This document shows positions 1 to 12,500 of a stretch of DNA of 64,000 bases, piece by piece. Source of the stretch: Evernia prunastri (taxonomy: Eukaryota > Ascomycota > Lecanoromycetes > Lecanorales > Parmeliaceae); NCBI GenBank assembly GCA_003184365.1, contig NKYR01000026.1, forward strand, positions 1 to 64,000, read 5' to 3'. The first letter of the stretch is position 1; each line of letters opens with the position of its first letter. A program made the translations under genes and the position numbers. The notes under the pieces are model-generated. The model did not search any database, was not told the DNA's origin, and worked only from the letters and a program-made list of their open reading frames with translations.

Positions 1-1166
1 AAAGTCCGCGAAGCGATCTAGACTTTTTTGAGCTTAGTTCCAGCGCTAACTTGTTAGCCTTTGGGACTAAGGTAGGACGCCGGCGCGAAGGAGGCAAAAT
101 AACTGAAGCGGAGATGCTTCCGCGCCTCCGCGCACATCAGTACAATGACTGGCAATTTTTTGTTTAGTATCAGTTATAATGCTTGAGAAATTAGACTAAA
201 CACTGGAGCTTTGGAGCGGTATTTGGAGGAAGTAAGACATAATCAATTGCGTTCCGTGTTTGGCGTCTTCATTATACATCTATCCCCAGATGAATTCATG
301 AGCACGTGAAAGTCATCTAAGGAGCAAAGAATCGATTTTTTGCTCCCTCTCCCACCCGCTCTATCAGTCGAGCTAGAATATGGATAATTGATCACAGGCC
401 CCATCGTTTCCCCCACGGGGCCCCACGGGGGTATCCTCTCCCCCTTCTCCCCCGTCTCCTGTCGCAACATCTGGTGTCCCTCCCATCCGCTCACCGGCAA
501 AGGGCCCCCTTCCCCCTTCACCCGCACCACCCTCCTCAGTTCCCGAACCAATCCCTTGCTCTCCAGAACTCCTTCCTTCATTACGGGACCCTTTGCCCGA
601 TCCCCAGACTGATTCCCGAAGGGATCCCTCCGGACGAGATCTTCCCCCTCGGACACCGGCATCGATGACCCCTTTCCTTTTTCCCCCACCGGCGAATCCT
701 CCCTCCCCTTGGCCACCCCCGACTGGCCTCTTCCCCTATCACCGCCTTCTCTCTCTGCCCCTCCCTTCTTCCCTCCCCCTCCCCCCCTGACGGAGGGTCA
801 ACGCAAACACATTAACAAGGTTAAATAAATTGTATATCGAGATTAGTGTTGGGGAAGAGTGTGGGCCATTGAGCGGATGTTGTCGATTGGAGGGATGGGG
901 ATGGATGCGCCGGAGGCGTTTGGCAGATGGTTTGTGGGTTCTTCTCGCCATTGTTCTGATTGCGCTTGGGACGGTTTGGGGGATGCTCTGGAGAGTCCCG
1001 GCAAGGAGTGGCAGCCTCTAAGTCAGTGCTTCTCGGCATCCACGGGACCTAAGACGGTCCATACGTGGGACACCTCCTGCAATTTTGCTGTCTTCTTCTG
1101 TTCGTGCTGCTAGCGAGTGATTGGTTTTTCGATTCTGCGTTTCCTTCGAACTTGTCTCCCGTTATT
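1..1166. other. No convincing gene; C-rich/pyrimidine tract
   Basis: I see no supportable gene here. From about 400 to 790 the plus strand is strongly C/T-rich (long runs of CCCC, CCCTCC, CTTCCC), which opens several spurious reading frames on both strands. Their translations are low-complexity (Pro/Ser on plus, Gly/Glu/Arg on minus) and lack recognisable domains. A 63-codon plus-strand frame at 830-1021 contains one hydrophobic stretch but has no other support. Confidence 0.5.
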
Positions 1167-1603
1167 CTAATCTTGGACACTCTTTCCGACAGTAATTGCC
1201 GGCCTCCTAATTCCCTTGACTCCATCATAAAGGTGAACCCTCTTTTTCTCCGCCTCTTCGAATGCCGCAGCAAAGCGGCCTAGTTGGAGGGTAGTGAACC
1301 CAAAAATAATATTGGTATCTTGACAGAAGGGTGATCCTCGCAGGCGATCCATACTTTGGTGATGGATGCCGCGATAGCTTCACGCGTCGCGTCTATATCT
1401 GGGAATGCCTCCGCCACGTCCTCGACTTTCAGCTTATGGTACTGGGTGGGCATACGGCCGGATTGCTTCGAAGTCAGCAGAATAGACATTCTATGAACCA
1501 AATTAATCGCAGACTGCACGGGGCTCTCTAGAAAGCCGAAGTAGGGACGTGTAAGTCTTGTTGGTAACGGAGGTTGTAAAAGGCAGGAATGAGGTGTCAC
1601 CAA
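1167..1603 (-). CDS. Possible small gene or gene fragment, unrecognised
   Basis: Two minus-strand reading frames here look more protein-like than their surroundings. The upstream one (start 1603 or internal Met at 1453) contains MPTQYHKLKVEDVAEAF and then a charged helix-like stretch. The downstream one (1352-1167) contains FAAAFEEAEKKRVHLYDGVK and ends at 1167. They could be exons of one short gene, with a GTATGG donor near 1362 and a CTAG acceptor near 1280, but the phases I tried do not join cleanly. It may therefore be a decayed gene. I do not recognise the family. It lies about 190 bp beyond the 3' end of carRA. Confidence 0.3.
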
Positions 1604-1795
1604 AAATATGACTCACAGATTGATACGCATTTTCCGATGCCAAAGTGGCAGTACTTTTGTATGTACAAATGTTATTAGCACTAGTATAGCCAGCAATGCT
1701 ATGAACATAAGTGGTATCTTAAACAGTATTTACAAACCCCTTAATATGAGGACCTACGCAATATCCGAAATCCGTTGTGCACAAAATTGGGAGAG

Positions 1796-3770
1796 TCAAA
1801 TATGGCCCAGAGCATCCCAAGCGACTCTCAGTCTCCTCAATTTGGGGACTGTCGCTCTTCCAGCCTTGACTTTGTAGCCTGGCTGTCTCAGCACTCTGCC
1901 AATCTCGACGTAGCTTTCGACTGCTACGCGCATTGGGCCTCGCGCTTCCGCAGGTAATTGCTCAATAGCACCCTTCGCTTCGTCATAAATCTCAAAAGCA
2001 CAGTCCAGGAGCCGCTGTCTCAGAACTTCGACTTTCTTGCTGGTAGGTTCTTTTATGACATCTTGTGGAGTCAATCCTTCCTCCTTGAGCCACGTCATCG
2101 GAAGGTAGACGCGCCCATTCGAAGCGTCAACTGAAATATCGCGCGCAATGTTGACATATTGTAGTGCAATACCCATTCGACCGCCAGCTTGGATGATTCG
2201 CCTTCGATGGCTCTCTAGCGTAAAGGCCTTGGTGTGGTGGTAGACTAGCTCTAAGCAAGATTCAGCTACAGTGCCTGCCACCTGGGTTCCGTAGACCTGT
2301 AGAGTGAGCTCATCTTTAATGGGAGAAGGATTGCTGGAGGAAAAGTAGAGATCGGTTTCAAAGCCTCTCAATAGGTCGTAGAGTGGCGTTGAAGAAAGAT
2401 AGGAGGTCGGGAGCAATCGGAGAGCGGCCTGGGTAGCCCGTGGGAAAGTCAATATGAGATCCTCCAACCGGTCAACATCGGCATGGGATTCGCCATAGGT
2501 GATGTCGAGGTACTCGTTGAGCTTGGCTATCCAACGCTTGGCCTCCCCCACAGATTCAGCTTCGTCGACTAGGTCGTCCGCAACGCGACAGAATGAGTAT
2601 AGCAGAACCAAGTCAACACGAAGTCTCCCTTGAAAGACCCCACTAGCAAGGTAGAAGCTCCGGCTTTTGGCTCTGAGGCGCGATAGCGCTTGTTGCAGCC
2701 CTTGTATGCGATTGTCGTCATATGAGGCTGGTGGGATGAGCAGCGCCTGAACCAGGAGAACTGGCGAAGGTAGTGTAGGTATGGAGGGGAATAGCGAAGG
2801 GAATGTTTGCAGGATGGCGAAGGCATTGTCGAAGGCAATAAGGCCGAAGACGATGAGGACGTTCGTGGCGAGGAAGAAGACTGCCTCTCTGCAGATCTGT
2901 TAGTTCATCTTAGAGAATACGTCGAGCGAAATTCTCTCACTCAATCTCGAGTCCGTCCCAGACATGCCACCCCAGCTTCGTTCCAGACTCAATGACCCAG
3001 GTTCCTCGCTTCAGTGCCAAGGTATCCACAATCCAGAGGTACAGGGTAGGCAGCGCTATAGGTATGAAAGTGCTGGAAAGAGGCAATCCGATTATGAATT
3101 GATAGGCAAGACTCCTGATGCCTATTAGTATCCAATAAATAGTGAAAGGGACGTTCTACACATACCACAAGAGCAGAACGAAGGGGCCGGCCCAGACAAG
3201 TATTAAGCCCATGTAAAGTCCCTCCCCGCTTCTCGCAATCATACCAATTCCCGCCAAAATACACACAATAATCGATGACACTCCAATCCACCTCCTCATG
3301 CCAAGTCGTCTTCCGTCATTGAGCAGCTTCTGTCCTTGAAGGTAGACCGGGTGGAATGTGGGCTTGCTGATAAGCAGATAGAGTAAGGAGGTGTTGTAGG
3401 TCTGAATGACAAAGAAGAAGACCTCTTCCGCCGGTATTTTGAAGAGGGTAGGACCGATAATCGCATTGGGAGGGTATGTCCATATCCGGGCGTGGATGAG
3501 GTATGAATCCCACGGAGTAGTGGAGATGACAGCAATCTGGAGAGAGTAAGTGCCTGCTACGTGTAGGAATGCTGTAGACTTACTGCTATGAGGAAGAGGA
3601 TCTTGTAGACACCAAGACTGGTGGAGAGTGGATAGTAACAGAAAGTCAGGGCTACCGCCACCGGTATCGTGTATTGCAAGTGGCTGGGAGATTTGTTAGG
3701 CTTGCCGCTCGAGAGAGGAATGGATGACTTACACCAAGGCATAGTCATACCCCATGTCTGATATTGACAT
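1796..3770 (-). CDS. carRA: Bifunctional lycopene beta-cyclase / phytoene synthase (CarRA / AL-2 / CrtYB type)
   Basis: The enzyme condenses two geranylgeranyl diphosphates to phytoene and later cyclises lycopene, so it acts at two steps of carotenoid synthesis, at the membrane. Five exons keep frame: 3770-3733, 3683-3584, 3536-3166, 3114-2941 and 2888-1796, giving 591 aa, the usual size for fungal fusions. The N-terminal ~240 residues are the membrane-embedded cyclase (MGYDYALVHLQYTIP, TPWDSYLI, PAEEVFFFVIQTYNTSLLY, WVIESGTKLGWHVWDGLEIE). The C-terminal half is the prenyltransferase-like synthase, with both Asp-rich motifs intact: RVADDLVDEAE (about residues 329-339) and NIARDISVDASNGRVYLP (about 475-490). 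The start was chosen at 3770 because it gives MSISDMGYDYALV before a GTAAGT donor. It is transcribed divergently from the carX-like gene. No defects are seen. The family call is secure. Confidence 0.96.
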
Positions 3771-4459
3771 TCATCTGCACGCGGTTGTTGCAGAGGTCAT
3801 GACTCTCTGTTGTTGGCAGATGTTTTCAGGGACTTGGAAAAGCGGGGGAAGTTTTACGAGTATGAACTAAAGAAGAGGCGCAACAATTGGTATATGCAAA
3901 AAAGTAATTATTTTTATTATTACTATTACTATCATTTGTTTAATCTTGCTGTTGTTTTTATGAAATGACGTTCAATTCAATCATCTCGAGCAAATGCACC
4001 CTTCCCGGTGACGGTTGTTTCTCCGAAGTTTACGTGTGTTGCTAAGTCAAGTACTTCGGTATGGCATATCCAATTTGCGATGAAAAACAGGCGTAAAGCA
4101 GCGAGGTTCAACTCTTTCCACGGGTTCTCCTAGCGGCCGACGCTCCCGCATTGCAACGGAAGAACGGCAAAGCAACCCGAGCAACCACCATGGCATCAAC
4201 GGAAAAGGCTCCTGCGCCTTGACATCATTAGCGGTTGACGTGAGCTTCTTTCCGACCGGAACATGGCCGATTTGACGCCGACTTGCCTGTGCAGGTCAGC
4301 TACATCCATTTTCGCCACCATCAATCAATGGCCTCTTGTTCGAAAGGTATAATTCATGTGGCTGATCAGATCACTCGGGCTGATGGGAGTAAGGTAGGGC
4401 CACTGGTTAGCCCTGCAGCTACTGGTGCTCTATAGGCTATATGTATTCATCTAACAACA
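3771..4459. promoter_or_regulatory. Shared divergent promoter between carRA and carX-like gene
   Basis: These 689 bp separate the two divergent start codons, so both promoters must lie here. An A/T-rich simple stretch (TTATT/ATTACT repeats) lies at about 3903-3945. At 4363-4378 the sequence TGATCAGATCACTCGG has two closely spaced GATC cores, the type of element bound by White Collar photoreceptor complexes in light-induced fungal genes. That assignment is inference from sequence resemblance only. Confidence 0.55.
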
Positions 4460-6542
4460 ATGGGAGACCTGAAATCTGAGGAGAAACGTCGTGGTCATCC
4501 GTAAGCTGTCCTTCATACTGACTGCCGCCGCTTACCGACCTGGCCTTGCAGCTACCTATCTGGAAACTTCGCACCCATCCAGCAAGTACTTCCTCTTACG
4601 TCTTGCTCATATACAGGCAGCATACCAAAAGAACTTGCAGGAGGGGAATACGTTCGCAATGGAGGAAATCCGGTGACAAACGAGGCTCTCGGGCGAGATG
4701 CCCATTGGTTCGATGGCGACGGCATGCTCAGCGGTGTCTCCTTTCGACGAAAAGGCGAGAAGGGGGCTATCCAGCCCGAGTTTGTTAATCAGTACATCCT
4801 GACCGATGTCTACAACTCCTCCAAGACTTCGCCCTCCCTCCAAACACCAATCTTGCCGAGCATTGCCACTCTGGTCAACCCCATGAGCTCGTTGATTGCC
4901 ATCATTCTGCGAATACTGAGGACCATCACATTGGTCGTACTCTCACATCTGCCAGGCTCGCAGCAAGCCATTAAAAAGATCAGCGTTGCAAATACCTCAA
5001 TACTATACCACGATGGGCGAGCGTTGGCGACCTGTGAAAGCGGGCCACCTATGCGCATATCTTTACCGGGGCTTGAATCTATTGGATGGTTCAATGGAAA
5101 AACGAGTGAAGGAGAGGGTGTGCGTGACACCAGTCCAGGATTTGGTGGCAAAGGCCCGCTCAGCTTCATGAGAGAGTGGACCACTGCCCATGTACGATCT
5201 AGCCACTGTCTGTCTGAGATCTACTGATGCTGACTCGCTCCAGCCTCGAGTCGATCATAAGACAAAGGAACTGATTTTATACCACTCGACATTTGTGCCA
5301 CCCTATGTAAACTACTCGATTGTCAGCTCAACCTATGACCCTTCCAGTAAAAGCAACATACAACGCCCAAGCAATCTGGTCAACAGACCGGTGCCCGGTA
5401 TTGGCTCTGCTAAGATGATGCACGACTTTGGGGTCTCCAGCACCCACACTATTATCATGGACCTTCCCCTATCTCTCGATCCGCTCAATCTCGCGAAAAA
5501 CAAGCCCGTTGTAGCATATGACCCCACAAGTCGATCTCGCTTTGGTGTGTTCCCCCGTCACCGACCACAAGACGTCCGCTGGTTTGAGACAAATCCTTGC
5601 TGCATCTTCCACACCGCTAATTCCTGGAACTCTACCGATCCCAGCTCCGTGAACGCGTTTCCAGGCCTGGAGATGGTGAACATGTTGGCATGCCGCTTGA
5701 CCTCGGCCTCGCTGGTCTTCAGCGCCGGCGACCTGGCGGCACCAACTCCAACCCACGGCATACCGGCCGATCAGCAAGAAGAGGAACAGTGTCGTCTTTA
5801 CTATTATCAGTTTTGTCTGCCGCAGTCATCTGGCAAAGCCAATCTAATTGTCGGCAATGACAATCTGATTGCGCACCAGTGGGCTCTTTCTGCGATCCCG
5901 TTCGAGTTTCCATCTCTTCGTGACTCAGTTTCAATGTCTGCCGCAAAATACATATATGGTTGCTCCGTTTCTGATACCTCTTTCGGTGCAGCACTTGGCC
6001 GGGCAGTCAAGATTAATTCCCTGGTCAAGATGGACGTTGAGACTCTTATCGAAAGAGGCATACGTGATCCCCCAACCCAAATCATTGGTTGCGTCGATAT
6101 CAGAGACATATCGGAGGTACTGGCAAGTCTGGACCCCTTGGACCCCATCAAGGTGTTCAAGATGCCTAAAGGTTGGTACGCACAAGAAGCTTGCTTCGTG
6201 CCACGTGCGAACGGGGTTTCCGAGGACGACGGCTGGATACTCAGCTATGTCTTTGACGAGTCTCAATTGTTGGAAGATGGCGAGTGCAGGTCAGATGCCA
6301 AGAGCGAGTTGTGGATCATCGACGCAAAGAACATGACAGATGTCGTCGCTAGAGTACATCTGCCGCAGAGGGTCCCCTACGGTCTACATGGCAATTGGTT
6401 TTCAGAGGAAGATATTCAGGGCCAGAGACCGGTGGACACGCTGCGCACTCTTCCAAGAAAAGAAGCAAATGAAAAAGTCGCATCGCCATCATGGGGGGCG
6501 TGGAAGGCAACTCGGAAACTGATAGAATCATGGATGAAATAA
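4460..6542 (+). CDS. carX: Carotenoid cleavage dioxygenase, CarX-like (retinal-forming type)
   Basis: This is a Fe(II)-dependent carotenoid oxygenase of the RPE65/CCD family, most like the fungal CarX group that cleaves beta-carotene or torulene to retinal. Three exons (4460-4500, 4552-5191, 5244-6542) give 659 aa. The start at 4460 yields MGDLKSEEKRRGHP, then YLSGNFAPI across intron 1. Hallmarks are GGEYVRNGGNPV and DAHWFDGDGML. The four iron-ligand histidines are all present: about H227 (TAHPRVD), H287 (MMHDFG), H350 (CIFHTANSW) and H609 (YGLHGNWF). The second intron falls exactly after the first ligand His codon. Its divergent pairing with carRA matches the arrangement known for carX-carRA in Fusarium and supports CarX over the torulene-specific CarT, though substrate choice cannot be read from sequence alone. 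Confidence 0.93.
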
Positions 6543-9500
6543 ATCGATCTTTATCTGTGTCTACCACAACTGCAGCCATTGTCTTCGGCTCGTACTCTCA
6601 AATGCCAGCGTTGCTGACGGAATTTCGCCCTATGGTCCGAACGCCAGCGCGGGACTTAGGCCCATTCACGATGACTGCTGTAGCTCAGGAGGACAAACCA
6701 GAAGCTGTATCGTGATAGGACCTGGGGACCTGAGAAGGTGAAGCTGTGAAGGGGTCATCGCACTTGATCACACCACAAAGCCGGATGTTTGAGCCTGGAT
6801 ATTTGACATCCCCAAAGACAATCCACTAATTTGCCACAGAAGCAAGGCCTGAAATCCATCCGAGTCACGAGTTGTAGTTTGACAGTCCTTCCTTCACATA
6901 TTGTCCATCACTGCTTCTCAATAGCCAGCTCCAAGCCGAGGATGTGATGTTCAAAGGGAAACGCACCTCTTAATAATGCCAAAACAAAGAGATGGCGCCC
7001 AATCTGGCCTACAAATGTCAGCTCAATGATCCAAAGGTTTTGGTGGTTATTGACCCGATCATATTTCAGACGTTAAAAATTGCTAGCCCGTCTATATTGT
7101 CATCTTGGATGCAGAGAAATGCTCCTTGATTTAAAATATTGGAATTGCAGTTATTAAGGGAGCCTAATTTTGAAGCCCTCGAAGTTCCTCCGGATCACCT
7201 AAGAGTCACTGTATCTCTGGGCCCTAGCCCGGAGCTGCCTACCCTCTCATTGTTCACTGTGGACATACAACCACAACTTGCTGGTAGCCTATCCTTTCTC
7301 CATTGCCCCATCTGCAATGTGGTACTCCTGTTCTGCCAGTTGAAATAAAGTCCTGCATCGTAGAAAAACCGAGATTAATGAGCGTTGTATTTGTTTGACG
7401 AAGTGACTTTCTTGCACCATAGGTGAGAAACAGCTTCAGTATGATTAATGCACCAGGGTGTGTGCACTTCATTGATGTTGAAATCAATGAATCAATCGGG
7501 GCTGATTGATATCTGTGAGTCGACAAGAATACACAGATCCACTTGTCAGACAAATCCACGAGCTTGCACCATCATTCTGGCCATTCACAGATTTCGCTCC
7601 ATATTCATTTCAAAGCAAGTTCAGTTTTTGGTTGACTTCACGAGCAATCATAGTCACTTTAGTGAGTCGCGGATTTTTGCTATGTAAAATGAATATATGG
7701 AGAGAAATTCACAATCACGCACCATCACTTAGTTAAGTCGCCGACCGCACGCCGTACACTATAATCATCTTCAAACTGCTTCACTTTATTTGAATTCACA
7801 GCGACTAGCTTGAAATTCACTTCAACCCCAAAGGCAGGGGCCCCTACTTAAACCCCCTCGCCGACCATCGTAGACCATCCTTCCTACATCCTCGCCCGGC
7901 AGACGTTGGGGTTTCAGCTTCAGCAAAGCTCCACCCTTTACAGATGTCTTTCTTGCCTTGACAACAACATCATGCTCTGCTACTCCGGCTCCAGTATGCC
8001 TCTGCCTTTGAGAGCTCTTGTGTCTGCATAGCTAAGGCTCTATTTCTACAGGCTTGCCAGCTCTTATAGAGCATATAGACCATCCATATTCATACGCACT
8101 CTCTTCAGCCGAGCCTGGATTTTGAGCTTTGGCAAGGTTTTTCTTGTTTCGGCTCTCGCGGCATCCGCGTTGCTCGATATTCTAGCATCGCTTCCTGGCT
8201 TCGGCATCAGTATGGCTCTAATAAAGAAGGGTTTGGCTCCTTCCTGGCCACCTTTCTCGCCATTGGATCACCGCACGTTAAAAGTAACAGCGCCAGAAAG
8301 GCTTTTTCCAGCACGTACTTCCTGCAGACTCCCTTCCGCTTCAAACCACCACCATTCCAGGAAGCTCCAGTAGCAACCTAAATTCTTCAAGGCGCTAACA
8401 CCGCATCCTTCAACGCCGTAATCAGGGGTTCTCCATTATCCTCTTGCGCATCCACACTATACAGACTTATTTCCATTCCAAAGGGCACCCGATAGCTTGT
8501 TTGCCAGCCAGGTACCCAAAATCGTCACTAGAGCTAACACTTTGCAAGCTGTCAACAAGTTCATATCCACCATGTCATCGGCGGTGAATGTCTTCTTCCA
8601 AGGTTTCTATCTTTGCCGGGTAGACCTCGGCGGCAAAAAAAGGGGCTTGGCACAAAAATGGACAAATTGCTACAGAAACCATGTGTTGAGACCGTCAGGC
8701 CGTCTAGCCGAGATAACCTTATTTCCTGAATCTGTGCACAATTCCCAACATCAGAAAGACATCTTCAGACCATGATTTACCTTTCTCAGCAGTATATAAC
8801 AATACACTTCCACTTCCTTGCAGCCTCAGCTCCAGAACGTCTAGATCTCTTCAGACAAGGAATACATTGCCTGTCCGGCTGACTGTGTGAGAGATAGACT
8901 GGGGTAAGTCAAGCAAGAAATAGAACAAGCCATGTTCCACAACTGCCTCAGCCATAAGCTTACACAGTAAGATAGCAAGTACCAGACAGCCCGATCAAGG
9001 ACTGTGACCCTTCAACTTGCTAAGACAGATTGGAACGCGCCCGGTCGTGCAGCACCTTGCCAAATAACCATTAGGCTTGGGTTGGGGCAATCCAGAGATC
9101 ACGGCTTCAATGTCTCTAATCAAAAGTCGTCGCATTTATTGCTAGCTTGATCGAAGGTAAGATCCCCGCAAGAGTTCAGAGCATGTATATAGAGTCTAAT
9201 CCCTTCAGTCAGTTCCATATTGCAATAATGTCTCTTGGTTTTACTTGCTGACAGCGCACCCCACAAGCAAGCTTGCAAGCATCCGTCTGGCCTATAAGGC
9301 GTCCTCTGGTTCCCACCAGAGATAATGGCATCAGACGGGGCCGGTGCGTAGAGATGGCGGACAAATTTAGAACGCCAAAGTGCATGGACCACAGCCACGA
9401 TATGCCAATGACAGCCAATTGGCACCTATGGGCAACAGCAACCCCAAGAAGTGAAACCACGGTGATGCTGATGCAGCTAATATGTGGGTAAATCCGCGCT

Positions 9501-12500
9501 CACACAGAGAGATGATAGCCGATTTAGCAAACAACAAGGACCGTACGATCGTCGGCAACGGCCCCGGTATACCAACCATAGAAGGCTTACCCAGACATCT
9601 ACGGAAAACCATTGGGTCGACGTGGACTCGAAAGACAATCATGCCTTGCTATTGGCAGGACAAAAGGCGCTGAGTTTGTGCCGTTTTTGCATACAACAAT
9701 GACAATAATTATATAAGCTTTTGATGTTGTCGTTACGTGCGGCTTTGTAGAGACGAGGACTGGTGAGGACATTGACTCTGAAAATAATAGGTTCCACGAG
9801 GCCATGCTGACACGCTGTCTAGTCTTTACCATGGAATTTGGTTGGTGCTTTGTGCCGATGATGAGGTGCCGGCACCTGGGAGTGACGACAATCCTATAAA
9901 TATACGCGACAGGTTTGCAGGTGGTGGTGCGAGATAGGCCGTCTTCTTGTCCTTGGAGGAGCCGTGGTTCAGCAGCTTCTACACAGGGGTTGCTGTAGCC
10001 CAGCATGTCCTTCGCCCGTGGAGCTGTGGTACAAGAGTTCCTTCACAGGGGGAGCTGTAAAGTCCAGCATGTTCTTCGAGAGGCTGCTGTGATGTAGCAA
10101 GGCTTGGGTGAACTGGGAACGTTTGAATCGAACTGAGACTTACTCAGACACCGACGGATGGACTTCGAGATCTTTCGGGAGTAGGCAGGGACGTGAAGAT
10201 ATGCTCAGCGTTGAGCAAGTCCTTTCTGCGGCTCTTGAGGAGTTAAGGACTGCCGGGGCCGAGTCAGCGGCTTCGATTGGTAAGAGCGACCGCTGGCAAG
10301 TGGCCCTCTGGACCTCGGATGGTACCAGTCCTCAAGGAATGAAAGTGCTTCCCCAGAGGTCTTCCCCGGTCGTCAAAACGGAGGACACCGTAGCGACCGA
10401 GATCCTCTCCAGCTCTGTGCGGTCGACACGCTTAAGCGCCGTCTATTACTGCACACCGTTCTGGAGCCGCTGTGTGGGGTCGACAAGCTGAACAGCTTTC
10501 TCCTACTGCACACCAATCTGGAGCCGCTGTGTGCGATCGAAAGACTGGCGTGACCTCCTGCCATCCACGACGTCCTGGCTCCGGGACCTCGACTTCCCAG
10601 CCGCTGATCGACAAGCTGAACAGCTTTCTGCTACTGCACAACAATCTGGAGCCCCTGGAATTTGCGCTGTCAAACCATATTGCGCTGTAGACGCAGCCAC
10701 AACAAGAAGTTTCGGATTATCATACATATATATCAAGGCAGCGATCCTTAGTCAGTATGCCCGTGACGCAATCAGTCGATCTTTAGACATCCAGGAATGG
10801 CTTTTCGCATCAATGCCGACACAACACGTCACCTTGCTGACCTTCCGAACGACCCTGACAAGCAGTGGGCCGTGGCACGCAGGGGAATCGGGCTTCATTA
10901 CAAACAGCCCCCAATGGAAGAAGGAAGGTATTCCCTGTCACATGAAGGATGCGAGAGAGTGGGATCCGAAGGGACGAGCACAGGCTGACGCCTCATCTGA
11001 GAGCTCTGACGAGAGAAACGACAGTTACTAAGGTCCAGACTATAAGGAACGCCCAAGAGGTTTAGGAGATGGGTCTAGCACCACCACAGATGATTGGTCT
11101 CAGGCTGTGGTCAACAAACGCTCTCATTCCTTCGAAGAAAGCTTGCAAGAAACATCCACAGAATACCATGAAGGTTATTCGCCAGGATCAGATACTACTG
11201 AAATTTGTTGCGCCTTTCGCGGATACAGCTTCCCCTGACGAATTCCTTACCACACAGCGTGGAGGTACAACGATTGCAGCTATTGTGCAGCGAAGCATAA
11301 GAATAATCGGTCACCAAGGCAGAGAAGCGTTGGAAGAGAGCCAAGCTCTGCCTCTCCAACATCTTGCGGATAATAGACGTTTCAAGATCTCATACACTGC
11401 TTTCGATTACAGTGCTTTGTTTTACCACTTACCTTACAGTCCTATAAAAAAGGAGATTCACCACATTGTTCTTCTCTCCCACCCCACTTCCTTTCCGAAA
11501 TTGGACTTTAGGACTCGGGGCGAACATCATGCTTCAGGCATACTCAGGCGTGCTGGGACAGAGGAGAGATAGATCTTCCGCCGTATGGGTGGTTGTCTGG
11601 CTCCTCAGGTCCCAAACACTCCTTGCTGCGGTAAAGGTGTCCAAAAACCGACAACGTTATTTGAATGGATGTCGACCAACCGTGCTGGTCACTCTTTGCA
11701 CACTAAAATGACGGAGCGGTTGTGTTTCAGGAATGACGAACTCGTCTTTTGTCTCCTTCTCTTCTCGATACCTATCTTCTGCAGACAAACGCCTGAATCG
11801 AAGTGTCTTCAGCTTTAGGATTATCTTTGAACGCCAGGAAAACTATTGTTGCGACATTTCTGGGGTTGAATTTCAAGGGAAGATCCGCTTGGAGGTGGTT
11901 GGCGAGAGTGTGCAAATGTATATAGCAATACTTCACATGCTTCCCTGTTTCACGTATGTCCAAATCCGTGACTGCTGTTTCCGATTCGCCGATGATGGAT
12001 AATGCTAAGACGGTTGAGGCAGGTTTTGTACACAACAGAGGTAACAAGCTGACCGAGTCCGCGGACCTCGGCTGACCTTTCCAATCGAGTGCTCCGCAAC
12101 TTTGCGCTCTCCTGACTCGTCCTTAGTTCCCGACTATCACGGACGCATGACCCAACGACTTCCTTCTTGGATCTGTGTCGCGCATCCAACATCTGACACG
12201 CACAGCGTCGTTTGTACATATATACAGCGTGCTAACCTTCTCAGCGACATTCGAAGCAAGTCCAGGATCCGGTCAATGTGACGATCTCAGCAAAGAAACG
12301 AGATGGCGGATCATTGTTGGAGTTGCCTTGGAGGGCAATGGACACAGGAGAGTTGCTTTGAAGGTGGTCATTTGACGAGCAATAGCGTGGATCAGCATCC
12401 CGTCCTGTTGTACTCGGGCAACACCAGGTCGCTCTTCTCCGTTACAGGCCTCCACTCGGCATTTTTGACCATCGTCTTTTCCAAGAAAGATTGACCACAC

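Noticed and set aside
243..790. Gly/Glu-rich minus-strand and Pro-rich plus-strand frames
   Set aside because: They arise from a pyrimidine-rich tract; translations are low-complexity with no domain and no splice context.
3905..3945. Possible telomere-like or satellite repeat in the carotenoid promoter
   Set aside because: It is a short, imperfect TTATT/ATTACT microsatellite and does not match a telomeric unit.
8122..8373. Frame with a hydrophobic start that resembles a signal peptide
   Set aside because: It begins at a non-ATG codon, is short, and loses any coding character after about 35 residues.
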